Source of the DNA: Tetmemena sp. SeJ-2015 | Lineage: Eukaryota > Ciliophora > Spirotrichea > Sporadotrichida > Oxytrichidae | DNA length: 64,000 bases | Direction of reading: 5' to 3' | Assembly: GCA_027382625.1 (NCBI GenBank) | Contig: JAJKFJ010021529.1 | Span: forward strand, 17,681 to 81,680 | Part shown: positions 14,111 to 25,921 of the stretch, one piece after another | How the letters are laid out: each line of letters begins with the position of its first letter | Numbering within the stretch: the first letter of the stretch is position 1 | Notes under the pieces: generated by a model | Database searches by the model: none | What the model was told of the DNA's origin: nothing | What the model saw: only the letters and a program-made list of their open reading frames with translations | Translations under genes and position numbers: made by a program

Positions 14111-14889
14111 TTAGAGAAGTTCAATATGGGTTATTTTTAAGTTAGCCCTATTTATTTATGGATTGGATTAAACCATATTTTTAAGAAAATTGTGTGTAGT
14201 TGTGTTTTATTAAATATGGCTCTAACTTGGACATTGAGAATTATGTAAGTGTAAAGAATCATGCCTACAAGGACTCGCTGCTTTCTAATTAATCTGACCT
14301 CCCAAACGTACTTCAAGTAAATACAGGTACTCTTGCAAATAAGGTTTCCTAATTTTAGAGACGCTAAGGCCAAGGTCTTAAGGAGCTCAAAAGCGAAGTG
14401 GTTGCACTTCTGCAATATAGAGTTAGTGACTCTAATTATAAGAAATTCAAAGAAAAGTAGATTAATAGGGAGCTTTTGGAAGGTATTTGTAACTATTTCG
14501 CAATCAGATTTGTTTAATTATCATTTTGAAATACATTCATTCGAAGTTTAAATACCGATAAATATTTCTTTAATTTTTAAAATGCAAATAATAAATAGCT
14601 AAGTAAACTATAATAAGCTTATATTTTTAGTGAACTAAATCATTAATTTTTTAAAATAATAAATAACTATTAGCGTACATTTTTAAGCTAAATTATAATG
14701 GCTATTAGAAGTAAATAATACTCACAATAAATTGATAATGTGCTTTATTAATGCAAATAATAGAACAATAATTGCTTATATTCACTGCTGATATATAAAC
14801 ATCTTGATTTATATCTATAATGAATATAGAAAATGAATCTTGAAATACATTTAGTTTAGAAAAATAGTTGCTTTATATAATCATTAAAG
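14111..14889. other. AT-rich intergenic stretch, no gene seen
   Basis: There is no frame with coding character in the ciliate code. Short ORFs on both strands here overlap each other and lack recognisable motifs. The stretch ends just before the ATG of the next gene. Confidence 0.5.
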
Positions 14890-17417
14890 ATGCAAAGGAA
14901 AGGTGGCTCAAATAAGGTTTAATCCCAACAAAACTCAAACTAATAGCAGTAGCTATATTTTATAAATTAAATAGCTTTTATCACCAGAAGGAGCCTCTTT
15001 AAAAGACTTGTGCGAAAAGTCAAATAAGTGCTTTAACGAAAAGTGCAAGAATTGTTTAAATATGAAATATTTAAAGAAGTACCACGCAGAATGGGCTAGA
15101 GATTGTTGCATTCAGTTTGTTTTAGGAAAATGTAAGAGATGCGAACTAAGTCACTACACATGGCCTCAGCTTGTTCAGTATGCACAAGAAAATCCAAATA
15201 CTCAAATTGACGGATACTCTAAGAAGAGTTTTACACCCATCAATAATCATCAAAATCGTGTGTCTTATTTTAAATAAGCCCTCTTAATAGGTTTAGCCAC
15301 AATCTGCTGAGCCTATCAGTACTCGAACAGTATCTAATCTTTCAGATCATATGCATTTTTAATTTAAAACTAAGATATGTAGTCTGCTGCAGAAATATCT
15401 ACCACTCAAAGCACTCGCAAAGTTATTTAAAAGCAGCCGAGCCCTGATGAAATCATAGATGGCTATGATTTAAAATGTTTATTTTGAACAATCATTTCAT
15501 TATAATGAGTAAACTCTTGGAAAGAAAAAATACTTCGGAGGGCCTAGATTAAACGAACAAGATAAACAAGCTTTCAAAGTGCTTTGCATGTACGAGGAGA
15601 GGATGCTTATGAATCTCGGACCGCTAGGATTGTGGTTCAAGCTCATGATAGACCACAATCAGGAAGTAAAAATTAATTGCTCAATCTGCGGCAAATAAAC
15701 TTTATCTTTAATTTCGAAATTTATTTTATCTCTTATAAATATTTTAGGTTGTCAAGTCGCTATTAGATGGGGACATTTCAGATAGTCAGTAGGATGGTTT
15801 GGACTTTTGCAACAGTGACTGCTCTTTCCTGTATAAAGACATAAAAGAGTTTGATATAATATTGAAAAGCTAGGAATATATCTCTGGAATGACCTTCGGC
15901 AGTAAGGATGAGAAGGCTTTAAATTCTCTGCAAATCATTATAATTTCATCCTATATAGAGTAAGTTATTTATATTCAAAAGGCAGTAAAATTCATAAAAG
16001 AATCCAGCTTCGTCAACATTATCATTATATATTTAGAATAAGTTTTGTTTAACTTGAAGAGCTATATTATAAAGCATGAGAATGCTTTCATATTATAAAC
16101 TGCTCCCTGCATCGTCTGCTCCAAGCCTTTTAAAGTATAATTTATGTTTTTAAATATAGAGCCATCCAAGTTTACTAATGCTGAGAATAAACAGTTTGGG
16201 GTTAAAAACGATGTGTCGATTTGCGTTAGCTGTTACTATTGCACAATAACGAATTTATTAAGTCATTTCCATATAATTTAACGCATTTAATAGAGGGATG
16301 GATTAGATGAAGCTTTTAATCAGAATAGGAAGCTCGAAAAGAAACAGTATTTCTTTGGAGTGGATTCAGATAATCTCAAAAGGGATCAGGGTCTCTATTC
16401 ACCAAATTTTAACTGTAATAATTAATGTATCTACTATTTAATTATATTACAAGTACCTTTCGCAAAGGGAGTTTCTGAAGACATACATGGACTTAGAGTT
16501 CTTAGAGGATTGGTTTTAAAGGATGAGCGAAGAGGTAGAAGACTTGATAGTGAATTATATTTTTAAGCAGAAGTCATTTATTATTGAATTGCTCAGCCTG
16601 CAATAAAGAAATGAAGAACACTCAAAATCGTCAACTCGTACTAGACGGTAAGAAATACTACAGTTGCTCTGGGGAGCACATTTTTCAGATCAAAATGAAA
16701 CATATTTAACTTGGTTATTTTGATAATTTTTTTAAGTAATTATTTTTAAATTAATGGGAGGATAAAACTGAAAAGTAATTTGTATGCAAGAAAAGATTAA
16801 TTTTATTTATTCTTCTTATTAAATTAGAAATTAATGAAGCCTTTTATAAAATGATTGAGATATTTTAAACATAAGAAGCTGATGCAGCAGGAAAGAATAA
16901 AAGACAGAGTGAATTAAGATAAACAAAGCGTCCAATAGGCCAAAGATAAAATAGAGGATCTCAATACAGATTTGAATATTCAAATTTAATGCAACTCTCA
17001 TTTAAGATATGAATGACGATTGTGAAATATATAGCTAAAATAGTTTTAATGAGTGAAGATTAAATAACAACAGAGAATACATTTATTCTTAATTAGGAAT
17101 ACCTCTAGAACAGGGAGGACTTAGTCTGTCATCAAAAGAAAATTAAAATGCTAGCTAAATAATTCCAACACGCTCCCATGGGTTATATTGAAGAAGCATT
17201 GATTGCCTCTGACTTTGACTTGATTGACGCTAAAGATTATCTAGAAAGACTTATGCCAAAGAGTAATAAAGCACAAGATGAAAGCAAATAGTAAAACTAA
17301 CCTCAATAGGATCTTAGATACGATTACATGAGAATAAGATACAGCAGAAGAATGAAGGACTTCGACACTGAAAATGACTCATCCTCAAAGAATTATAGCA
17401 CGGATATTAATTTGTGA
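14890..17417 (+). CDS. Cys-rich zinc-binding protein with UBA/CUE-like C terminus (paralog A)
   Basis: A Gln-rich leader begins at ATG 14890. A cysteine cluster follows (CEKSNKCFNEKCKNC, then HAEWARDCCIQF and GKCKRCELSHYTWPQLV, about 15005-15190) with C and H spacing of a zinc module. Later segments carry CxxC pairs: INCSICGK near 15680, and CIVCSKPF and ICVSCYYC at about 16110-16240. The C-terminal part (17145-17270) reads LAKQFQHAPMGYIEEALI then DFDLIDAKDYLERL, the length and spacing of a UBA/CUE helical bundle. TGA is at 17415-17417. Frame breaks at about 15000, 15480, 15710 and 16420 mark AT-rich inserts, likely IESs. It is a tandem paralog of the next gene. The precise function is not known to me; ubiquitin binding is inference. 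Confidence 0.6.
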
Positions 17418-17926
17418 CAAGACGCAAGGAATATCTAAAATTTTAGTTGTTGATTTTAACTCTAATTTTTTATTTAAAAACTTAACTTACTTTCTTTGTT
17501 TTCATATTGTCAGAGTTCGAATATCTGTGGAGGTAGTTTGAGTTAAAAAAATTGTATTATTTAGTAAAGTATAACTTTAATTTGACATGAAGCTGAGAAA
17601 TCTTAAATTAATAATTCCATAAAAGTTACGTTGATTAGCTCAAAATGAAATTTAGAAATTAAGAAGAATGATTTAATGAAACTGCAGTTATAAAATGAAT
17701 AGCTTAGATTAATGGAATATTTATTAATATAATCTTTCTGAATATTAATTTTATCATACCCATAATCTAATTCAAAAAGATAAGTTAGAAATATTTGAAG
17801 AGATAAATCTTTTTAATCAAGATAATTAATTTATTAATTCTCCTAACTTATTTTTATACTAACACTGAAATATATTAAGAGACATTTATTGCAATAAAAA
17901 TATACATTAATCAGACTCATTTAAAT

Positions 17927-20080
17927 ATGTTGCCTAACTCTCACTTTACTACAAATTTTCAACCCATTTACCAATAGCAATAACAGTAATACTAATAAAT
18001 CCCTCTTTAGTAAGCGATGCCTCTCCACTACCAGACTTAGAATAATTATCCAGCACCCCAACTCTTATCCCCTGAGGGTGCAAGTCCGATGGACTTGTGT
18101 CCAAATTTAGAATAATGCTAAAACCCATTCAATTGTTTAAAGTATCATCCTCTTTGGGCAGCAGGAGCTTGCTACTTTTATCTTTCGAGAGGGCAGTTTG
18201 ATGATTGCCCCAGATTTAACCATAATTGGCTTCAGTTAGTCTAAAGAGCGGCTTCAAACGTAAGCAATCAAGTCGATCTCCTAAAATAGCAAAATTTTCA
18301 ATAGCATCGCATCCACGTCTAGCAAGCGCAACACGCATTTATATAATTGCAAAATCAATAAACTTAATTACAAAGCTAGAAAATACAGTCACTCATCTTC
18401 AATCTTCAGAAAATAAGTTAGATCCATCAAAGATTAATTTTAATTTAAGTAAGAATTAATTAAAGCGAAGAGGAGACAAAATATCCAACTAAAGAAGAGA
18501 TAGATTTATACTTCGAGGCTCAGAGGGAGCAAGCATTCTACCAACCGATAAGAAATCTATTAAGCCAGCAGCAAATTAAACCTTGGATACTCAAAATGTA
18601 AAGATTTTTAACAGATGAATCAAGATAGTGCACATAATGTGGAAATATATTAAAATAATTCTGAGTTTTAAGCTGAATTATGATGGAAAACATTTCTAGG
18701 TAGGATACTAATAAAAGTTAGCTTTTGACTCTGCACGATATAAATAAGAAGTGCTGAACTATTGCTCGCAGGATTGTCAGCACCGATTAGGAAAGCTTAT
18801 GATGCTAGATAAATATTTATAATTTTAAATTGGAATTGAAAAATGAAGAAGTTCAAAGGATAGAGATAGGCCTGCAAGAACTATTAGAGTTCCGCCAGCA
18901 CCTCATGTTCTTTTAGGAATGCTAAAACCCACAACTTTTCTTCACTGCTCTCAAGAATCTATAAGTCCTTATTAATAAAACTTATTTACATATTCATAGA
19001 AGTTTTATTTATATTATTTCAAAATAGAGCACTACTCAGCGAAAAATAATGCGATGGCTGCGGCAAACTAGTGCTCTTCACTGGTCTTTCAAACTAGCAA
19101 TTATACGCATTATATAGATTCAGTTTTAAATAATTGGATCTGAGAGAAGATGCAGCTTTTTGTGAGCCTTGCTATCAAAGATGCATAGAGGAACTCAAAA
19201 GGTATAGCATGCTTCTCGGAAAAAGGTAAAGCTTCTTCGACATATCAGAAAGTATTTAAAGAGATGTGGCTATATATTGATGAATTATTTACAAGTAATT
19301 TAATTTTATATTATGCTTTTAATGAATACGAGGTTTTTAATGACTACGCAGAATGGTTGATTTTCACTAACTATGAAAACTTAAAGAGATGGAACTAGTG
19401 GATGAAGGAATAGGTTGGCTAGCCTAAGGCCAAGTTCTATTTATGATAAATTTTAATTTAGTAAAAGTGCGAGGGGTGCGATAAAATCTGGAGATGCAAT
19501 CCTAAAGGCTGGTGCGTTTTTAATTAAATAAAGTTCTACTCCCCTTTTAATTATTATTTTTTAAATTTAAATTCTACGCTTGTTCTAACGATTGCAAGCG
19601 GTAAGTTCTCTCTAAATTATTTATCATATGGTCTATTATAAATTGAAACGACTTGCAATCATCGAGAAGATCTAGAACAAGCAAAAGGATAAATTTGCAA
19701 ATGAAAACGATAATCAGTCTGATTTGAGATAGCTATTGTTTTTAATATTTTGATAGGAAGTAGTTTCCTTCTAAAATTAAAAATTTTCTTTTCCCTTCTA
19801 AACTTTTGTTGAATAACTAGGGGAAGAATAAAAACAGGAAGTTCTCAAACACCAAAGAAAAATAAAACTTATAGCTCAAGAATTGAGCATAGATAACTTC
19901 AGCTTAATTCTTAATACACTAAGAGAACAGGAATTCGACCTTTTGGATGCTACTGATTTTATTAAGAGCTATTTGAGCTAAGACATATAAATAAAAGATG
20001 AGTAAGCAATTAAGAATTCACAATACAACTATCTTTAAAAGAGATATGAGAAGAGACAAAAGGATTTTGAAGAATTTTGA
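17927..20080 (+). CDS. Cys-rich zinc-binding protein with CUE-like C terminus (paralog B)
   Basis: ATG 17927 starts a Q/P-rich leader. The module CPNLEQCQNPFNC ... HPLWAAGACYFYLSRGQF ... CPRFNHNWLQLV aligns residue for residue with the cysteine module of paralog A. The following EEIDLYFEAQREQAFYQP, then CTQCGNI, corresponds to paralog A's RLNEQDKQAF ... CSICGK. CDGCGKLV, FCEPCYQRC and CEGCDKIW (near 19050, 19160 and 19465) add further zinc-type pairs. The C-terminal helices (SIDNFSLILNTLREQEFDLL, 19890-19950) match the CUE-like end of A. TGA is at 20078-20080. AT-rich gaps between these blocks are presumed IESs. Head-to-tail arrangement 510 bp from paralog A indicates tandem duplication. Confidence 0.6.
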
Positions 20081-20191
20081 AATCTTAGTTAATATTTTAA
20101 TGAGCTCATTTTATAAAAGTTATATGCTTGAAAATGAAATAATCACTATATAATTACTTTGATAATAGATTAATAAAATAGTTGCATTAGA

Positions 20192-21540
20192 TCAACTCCT
20201 AAATTGTTCTTCATTTATTATTCCTTTCGATTTTTTTGCTTTAGAAGTCTTAGATGTTTCAACTGCAGGTAGTTTACTTAGCAGATTGTAAATGCTCCTC
20301 GTCCTCTCTTATTGCTTTTTGTGATTTTTCAAATACTCTCTCTTCTCTTCTAGCTTTAAGAAAAAGTTTTCATTCATGTAGGAGGATCTTAGTAGAATGT
20401 TAAACCTACTTTGCTTCTAGTTCGGGCACCTAACCACAGGAGTTATGGATTACTTTGCAATATCTGTTAATTTGAAGTACTGCATAGTTGAATCAAAGCT
20501 CTTCTTATTGGATCTATGATTTGGAGTCTTGGCAAAGCTATTGAAGTCATCTATCTGTGTGAAGCGAGAAATGTTTCCACAAGATCCTATCAATATTTGA
20601 GAAGCATTCCTTCTTTGCCAGATCTTTTTAGTATACTATGCTGCTTCTACAAAAGACTTCTAAATCAAGTTATCTCCTTCCAAAGCAGTCAAGGCCCCAA
20701 TATTTCTTCTCCTCCTAGCTATTAAGTCAATCCTAAATTCCTTGCCCTTATATACTGTGCTCGCCTAGCGAAGATCTTCAAATTTGACTGAAGCTCTATT
20801 TTGAATCTTGCTTATTCGTTTACCTGCAAGATTTGTGACTGTGTTGTTATCTTGTTCGAGCTCTAAATCATGAACTGACTACTTAGGGGATTTTCCATCT
20901 TAGACTAGGTCATCGGCAGACCTCCCTACTTGTTAGTAGGCAAGAGCGTAGTTTGCCTAAATCTTCGAAGGTCTTTCTAACAAGTTTTAAAATTTCACCC
21001 AAGAGTCCTTCTTCTTATATTTCATCGTTGGTCAAAAGCTGCTAGCGCTGCATCTCAATGAATTCGTTGTTTACTTAAATTTTTAGTCTCTTGGATAGCT
21101 CTAGGAAACTGCTCATACTCTTTGAAATCATTTTTAGTCATTATCTTGAACAAAGACCTAAAAGGTAATTTTATAACTTAGGATTCTGATCAATTATTGC
21201 AAGGGTTTAATAAAAAATATGAATCTATAAAATTTAATCAGAATTCAATAATTTTGTCTACACTTTTTATGAAGAGTGATGAATTCATATTCTAATTTCA
21301 GAAGTCCTGCTAAAAAATATCTGAATACTTCGAATATTTTTCCTTCATCATAAAATTGAAATAAGTTTTGGAGATTTTATATTACAATCTATGATTTCTA
21401 AAATACTTCTCGTAATTCAAGTTTTCGTAACCCAACTAAGATGAAATTTTGTTTTTTGTTTGCAAATTCTTGCTCAAAGTCTCTGGCTTCTATTTTATTA
21501 AATTTAATTAGATCACTTTTAGGATAAAGTTATGGTCCAT
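20192..21540 (-). CDS. Unrecognised basic protein
   Basis: ATG 21540 opens about 100 codons of K/Y/N-rich sequence. After AT-rich interruptions between 21,300 and 21,130, a long frame of about 250 codons (20955 down to TGA at 20192-20194) reads ADDLVQDGKSPKQSVHDLE ... VKFEDLRQASTVYKGKEFRID, then a Ser/Arg/Lys-rich tail. Segments near 21050-20960 (FIEMQRQQLLTNDEIQEEG) belong in another frame, so an IES or single-base shift lies at about 20960. I see no domain, signal peptide or membrane helix. Confidence 0.55.
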
Positions 21541-21579
21541 TATTCTACAAATATAAGTCCTTTCATAATGAAAAATCAT

Positions 21580-24202
21580 AAATAAAAAACTCCTTACTTT
21601 TTTTCCTTTTTAATCTTGTTAATCTCATTAAAGTTAGCCTTATCTCTGTCTATGAAAACTGCCTGTATAGCACAAAACCCTAAGAGGATATCATTCACAA
21701 GTGTTTCTATCAAAATTATAAAAACAATCGTTTGAGTTATGATATCTATAAAGTCCTGAGAGGATTAGGATATTACTAAAGGTTTATATTATTCTTGCTT
21801 CTTCTAAAGCTTCCGAACTAAGGGATTCAAAACCAAGCAATACGAGAAGAAAGTAAATGCATAAAAATTAAATATACTTTATAAATTTTAAAACACAATT
21901 TATTGAACTCGTTCTTGAAAACTACCAAAGCTTAATCCATGTTTTTAAGCTTTGCTATGTATTTGGCTTGTGTTTTATTGAAGACTGGGTTGATTCTTTC
22001 CATCACACATGGGTAGAATCTAATTTTGAGAAATCTATCGAATGCATCTTCACTTTGGTATTCACAGCTTTCAAAATAAGTGTGAAGAGATTGATATGCT
22101 GTTTTCACATCTAGAAATGCGAACAGTTGGCAGTTATACTGCACCTCAAATGATCTTATATACTTCTTCAGCTCATATGCAACTGGATTCTTTACTACAT
22201 CTGGCTCCTTCCCCAAAGTTCTTTGTCATATCTAATCCGAGAATTGATGTTACAGTATTTCCGAGAATAACTCCATCCACACAGGCCATCGGAACTATCT
22301 TAAATATGAACCTTTAGCGAAGTCTCTAAGGCTATCTCATCTTCCTCATCAATAATTTATTGATAAAGCTCTCTATCATTAGGCTAGAGTAGGGATCTGA
22401 GGGTGTCTACCTCCCTATTATAAGAATTAGTCTTTGCTTTTACTCTTCTTTCGATTTGTAAGACTATATCTAGTCTTTTATCTCTGATTTTGTTATCCTC
22501 TATAGTTAAGATTGGCACTTAGAGTCCTCCTGGAGACTTACAAGAGTACCTATTTTTATAGATAAAATGAAAGGTCATCTGAATCAGCTCTCGTTTAATT
22601 TTTAAAGATAAGTAAGCAATCTTGAATAGCAATATGGCTTATAGAGAGCAAAGAAAACATGATCGTTCATCTATTTAGATGTATAGACCCATTAAAGCTA
22701 GCTATAGTACTTATTTTTCGAGTATTTAACCTCAGTGCAGTGAGTATTTTCCCAATCACTCTCTTTATCAATATTACTTCTTACTGAGAATGTCCAAATA
22801 TAGCATCCTTAGTCTTCATAGTTATAAACTTTTCCTTGATATTAAGGATCTTGAATTTGACTGGCTGGCCCTTAGGCAAGTTCTTAACACAAAAATAGAA
22901 CCACCCAGCTCTTGGAATCATAGTAGGGTCATTTCTAATGAGAAGAAGATAGTAGTTTACATCTTTCTTAAAAATTTGGTACATGTTCCCATTTTAAAAA
23001 TCGGCATCGAATTCAATAGGCAAACTTCGAGTAATTGGGATCATGTGCAAATTATCTTTATAGTTTTGAACAGCTGTATGAATGGGATCTTACTATATCT
23101 TCACAAAAATTTACTTAAAGCTTGAATTATAGCTAGATTAGTAAAGTAACTCCACTTTTTAAAGTTCTTCTAACTCCTCAAAATCGTCTTCTATAAAATC
23201 TATGAACTCATCTTTGATCTTTCTTTCTCTAATTTTGAATTAAAGCAGAAATATTTATGTCATGAAAAGAATGAAAGAAATTTTGAATTCACCGTTGTCA
23301 TCATCTTCACTGTCGTAGTTTGGATCAAACTCTGGGATTATAACTTCTTCCTGTTGCATACCCCTCCTTACTTTTAGAGTTGGATCTACTAGAACCTAGT
23401 CTGCTTTTGATCGGACTTAGTTAGTTCCCCTTCTTTTGGTTCCTTTTCTTCCCTCTATTTTTCTTATCATCCTTCTCTACTGAGATGAGTGGCACAAGAA
23501 TTCTATCTCTATCTTCTTTTCGCCTTTTCTCTCTTGCCTTCTTGAGTTTTTGAAGCTGTTCCTCTAGCTCCTTTTTAATCTTCTCTTGCTTTTCCATCTC
23601 CATTCTGCGTCTTTTTTCCTCAATCCTCTCATTCTTGATAGGTTTTTTACTTCATGAGATCTAAGAGTCCCTAATCATCATCCTCCTCATCTTCATCTTC
23701 TTCGATTTTCTTTCTTCAGCTTAGAGCGTTTGTTCCATTTAAACTCATCTATTTCTCGCAAGTTCTCTGGGCGCCACCCGAATATCATATCGGGACCTAA
23801 TGAGTAGCGCCCCATTTACTGAAACGGAAGTGGCTCAGGCGGCAGCATCAAAATAGCTTGTTAGTTAGTTTAAGCAATAAAAGAGTTCATTAAATGTTGC
23901 AAAGGAATAATATTGCAAGCATTAGAGAAGGAAGTATTTTGAGACTTGAGTGTTGAATTATTTTTATTTTTCAAAGTGGAATCTTACTGGCCAAATGATG
24001 ATTGATTTAATCCTTAGGTGTCCTCGTTTAGTTTGATCACCACATCAATATCGTTTTCGTTAGGCCAGCGGAAAATGGTGCTTCTTTAGTAAGAAGTTAC
24101 GAGATGTCTAGTGGTCTAATGAATTCTCAATTTAAAATAGAAGCGCACTATATCCAAAGATAGAATATTTTTTTTAATTTCCTGAATAGATTTGAGGGTC
24201 AT
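21580..24202 (-). CDS. Cytosolic carboxypeptidase (M14/CCP)-like protein, probably inactive
   Basis: CCPs trim glutamates from tubulin with a zinc-dependent M14 domain. ATG 24202 opens a charged N-terminal region, with a Glu/Lys coiled coil at about 23420-23650. The CCP N-domain signature follows: FDADFQNGNMYQIF ... WFYFCVKNLPKGQPVKFKILN (23010-22840), then NDHVFFALYKPYCYS, equivalent to the family's YFAHCYPYTYT (about 22665). After the IES at 22323-22368 comes NDRELRQRFIFKIVPM and DGVILGN, the strand that precedes LDLNR in active enzymes. Zinc positions look degraded: family HPGE reads KAKT (22429-22446), LDLNR reads LDMTK, and DxHGHS reads DVKTAYQS (22090-22111). One extra G in a GGGG run near 22217 breaks the frame. 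The sequence from 21,850 down to 21,580 is open with possible membrane character and may be a C-terminal extension or another gene. Confidence 0.7.
22323..22368 (-). other. IES, pointer AAG (CTT on gene strand), 46 bp
   Basis: Pointer copies are at 22320-22322 and 22366-22368. The insert looks like acidic coding sequence, but removing it shifts the frame so that NDREL runs into RQRFIFKIVPM, the conserved M14 strand. Confidence 0.75.
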
Positions 24203-24703
24203 TCGTTTTCTGGGGAATAAGCCATTTTGATTATTGACAGAAGTTCTATGTGAGTAATTCACTCTCAAATATTAAAGTAAAGTAAAGTAAAGTAAAATTT
24301 TAGGAATGGAATTAATAATCAATTTCAAATCTCAGCACTTAAAAGTACTAGATAAGAAACCGTACTATTATCCTATGTAAACTCTCAAATATTAAATCAT
24401 TCCTTAATAAAATAATCTTAGATCAAAGCCACTCACCAAAACCACAACCGATTTAAACTTAATTATTTTTCATGTTAAGATAAGCACATAAGCCTCACTA
24501 GTATCACACCCTAAATGCCCTCAATCAGGCCCTAAATTATTATAATTTTTACTTTCCGTGTTTAAAGCTATATATTATTGTCTTTTTCACATTCATTACT
24601 CTCGCGTTCATTTTTAGTTAGAGGATGAAAAAGTTTAGAGAGGAAATAAAATGTGATTGAGTAATTATGACAAGGAAACGGTAAAGAAGGTAATATAATA
24701 ATT
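24203..24703. repeat. Intergenic spacer with 16-bp direct repeat and AAAGT microsatellite
   Basis: The motif ACTCTCAAATATTAAA occurs exactly at 24261-24276 and 24381-24396, 120 bp apart. Right after the first copy are four tandem AAAGT units (24274-24293). No coding frame is seen between the divergent starts of the CCP-like gene and patatin 1. Confidence 0.8.
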
Positions 24704-25921
24704 ATGAGATACGAATCCATTTATTTGCCTTTAGTATTACTAGCAAGTGCTCTAGTACAAACATAAGCTACAGCTTCAAATACTTGCAAGGCTCTATGCC
24801 TCTCAGGAGGAGCTAATAAAGGAGCTTATGAGGCAGGCCTTCTCTGGTAAGCTGATGCACAGTGACAAAGCTGAAGATTATTACTACGATTAATAATAAT
24901 CTCAATAAATCTCCAAATATAAACTTAAGATATTGTGACAGGAGTGTCTGCAGGTGCAATTAATGCAGCAGCAGTTGCTGTGTGGCCGAAAGAGAAATCC
25001 AAGGAGATGACTGAATGGATAGCCGACCTTTGGAAAAACCTTAAGACTTCAGATGTCTATCAAAGTTGGACCTTAGGACTTGCTGCTGGTCTTACTGTAG
25101 AGAAGGGGCTGTACGATAACTCACCTCTTGAAGCATATCTCACTAAGACACTATCGCCATTTGGAAAACTAGAAAAGAAGTTTTAAATAACTCAATTTAT
25201 TTATTCATTCCTGTAAGTTTGTTGTCTCAGCTGTAGATGTGAACACTGGTGAGTATGTAACCTTCGATGAGAAAATCCCCTTCTCAGATGTACCCAAGTC
25301 TATAGTATCTTCTTCCTCCATTCCATTCTTGTTCCCTCCAGCTACTTTCAGAGGACACTTGCTTATGGATGGCGGCACTGTTTGGAATACCAACATGGTT
25401 TCAGCTGTTGAGAAATGCAAGTCTCTTGGCTACAAAGATGAAGATATTAAGCTCGACATTTTACTCCTGAATCAACCGGAACTATCACAAGCTGACAGAA
25501 AAAAGAACATGACTACTATCTCATTTTAATAAGTAAAGAATTAATGGATGAGTCTCCAATTTCTTCAGGAGGAGGGAGATCAAGGGTTACTACGATGCAC
25601 TCAGTGATGTGGAGAGTTTTAAAAGAGCTTAGCCAAGCATCGAGATAAGACATCTCTTCATCCCTTCAGTTCCTCTCGCATCTGGACTTGAAAAGCTCAG
25701 CTTTGACTGGAAAGAAACCGAATTCATAGATGCAATAAATTTTCAAAGTATATAAATTCATGTTTGAAGCAGGAAAGAAGGATGCATAAGCTTACTTAGA
25801 TTCATAATCAGGCTAGCAATCCAAACTCTTAAGTTAATGGGTCGAGTCACCCCTACTTTAGAACGAGTATCCTAGTTACACAGATTTCATCAACAAACAC
25901 ACCTATTCACTCCTGATTTGA
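24704..25921 (+). CDS. Secreted patatin-like phospholipase 1
   Basis: Patatin-like enzymes hydrolyse acyl esters of phospholipids with a Ser-Asp dyad. ATG 24704 starts a hydrophobic signal peptide (YLPLVLLASALVQTQA). The oxyanion loop SGGANKGAYEAG follows, then the nucleophile elbow GVSAG (24940-24960) and the Asp motif MDGG (near 25365). The rest aligns along its length with patatin 2. Four IESs interrupt it; removing them gives DYYYDIVTG, EKKFVVSAVD, TISNFFRRREIKG and WKETEFMFEAGKK. One base too many near 24847 (within CTCTGGTAAG) breaks the frame between GAYEAGLL and LMHSDKAED and is not explained by an IES. TGA is at 25919-25921. Predicted to be secreted or lysosomal. Confidence 0.9.
24891..24931 (+). 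other. IES, pointer GAT, 41 bp (patatin 1)
   Basis: GAT is at 24888-24890 and 24929-24931. Deletion joins DYYYD to IVTGVSAG and changes frame by two bases, as required; the insert has no GT-AG ends. Confidence 0.85.
25184..25220 (+). other. IES, pointer AAGTTT, 37 bp (patatin 1)
   Basis: AAGTTT is at 25178-25183 and 25215-25220. Deletion joins LEKKF to VVSAVDVNTG, matching the paralog's VVSSVDVNTG. Confidence 0.9.
25523..25556 (+). other. IES, pointer TCTC, 34 bp (patatin 1)
   Basis: TCTC is at 25519-25522 and 25553-25556. Deletion gives TISNFFRRREIKGYYDAL, colinear with patatin 2 AISNFLRYYNIDSYYSGI. Confidence 0.9.
25728..25761 (+). other. IES, pointer ATTCAT, 34 bp (patatin 1)
   Basis: ATTCAT is at 25722-25727 and 25756-25761. 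Deletion joins KETEF to MFEAGKKDAQ, the counterpart of IELGKQDAA in patatin 2. Confidence 0.88.

Noticed and set aside
22042..22317. Plus-strand ORF opposite the CCP-like gene
   Set aside because: Shadow of the conserved minus-strand frame containing FKIVPM and AYELKKYI.
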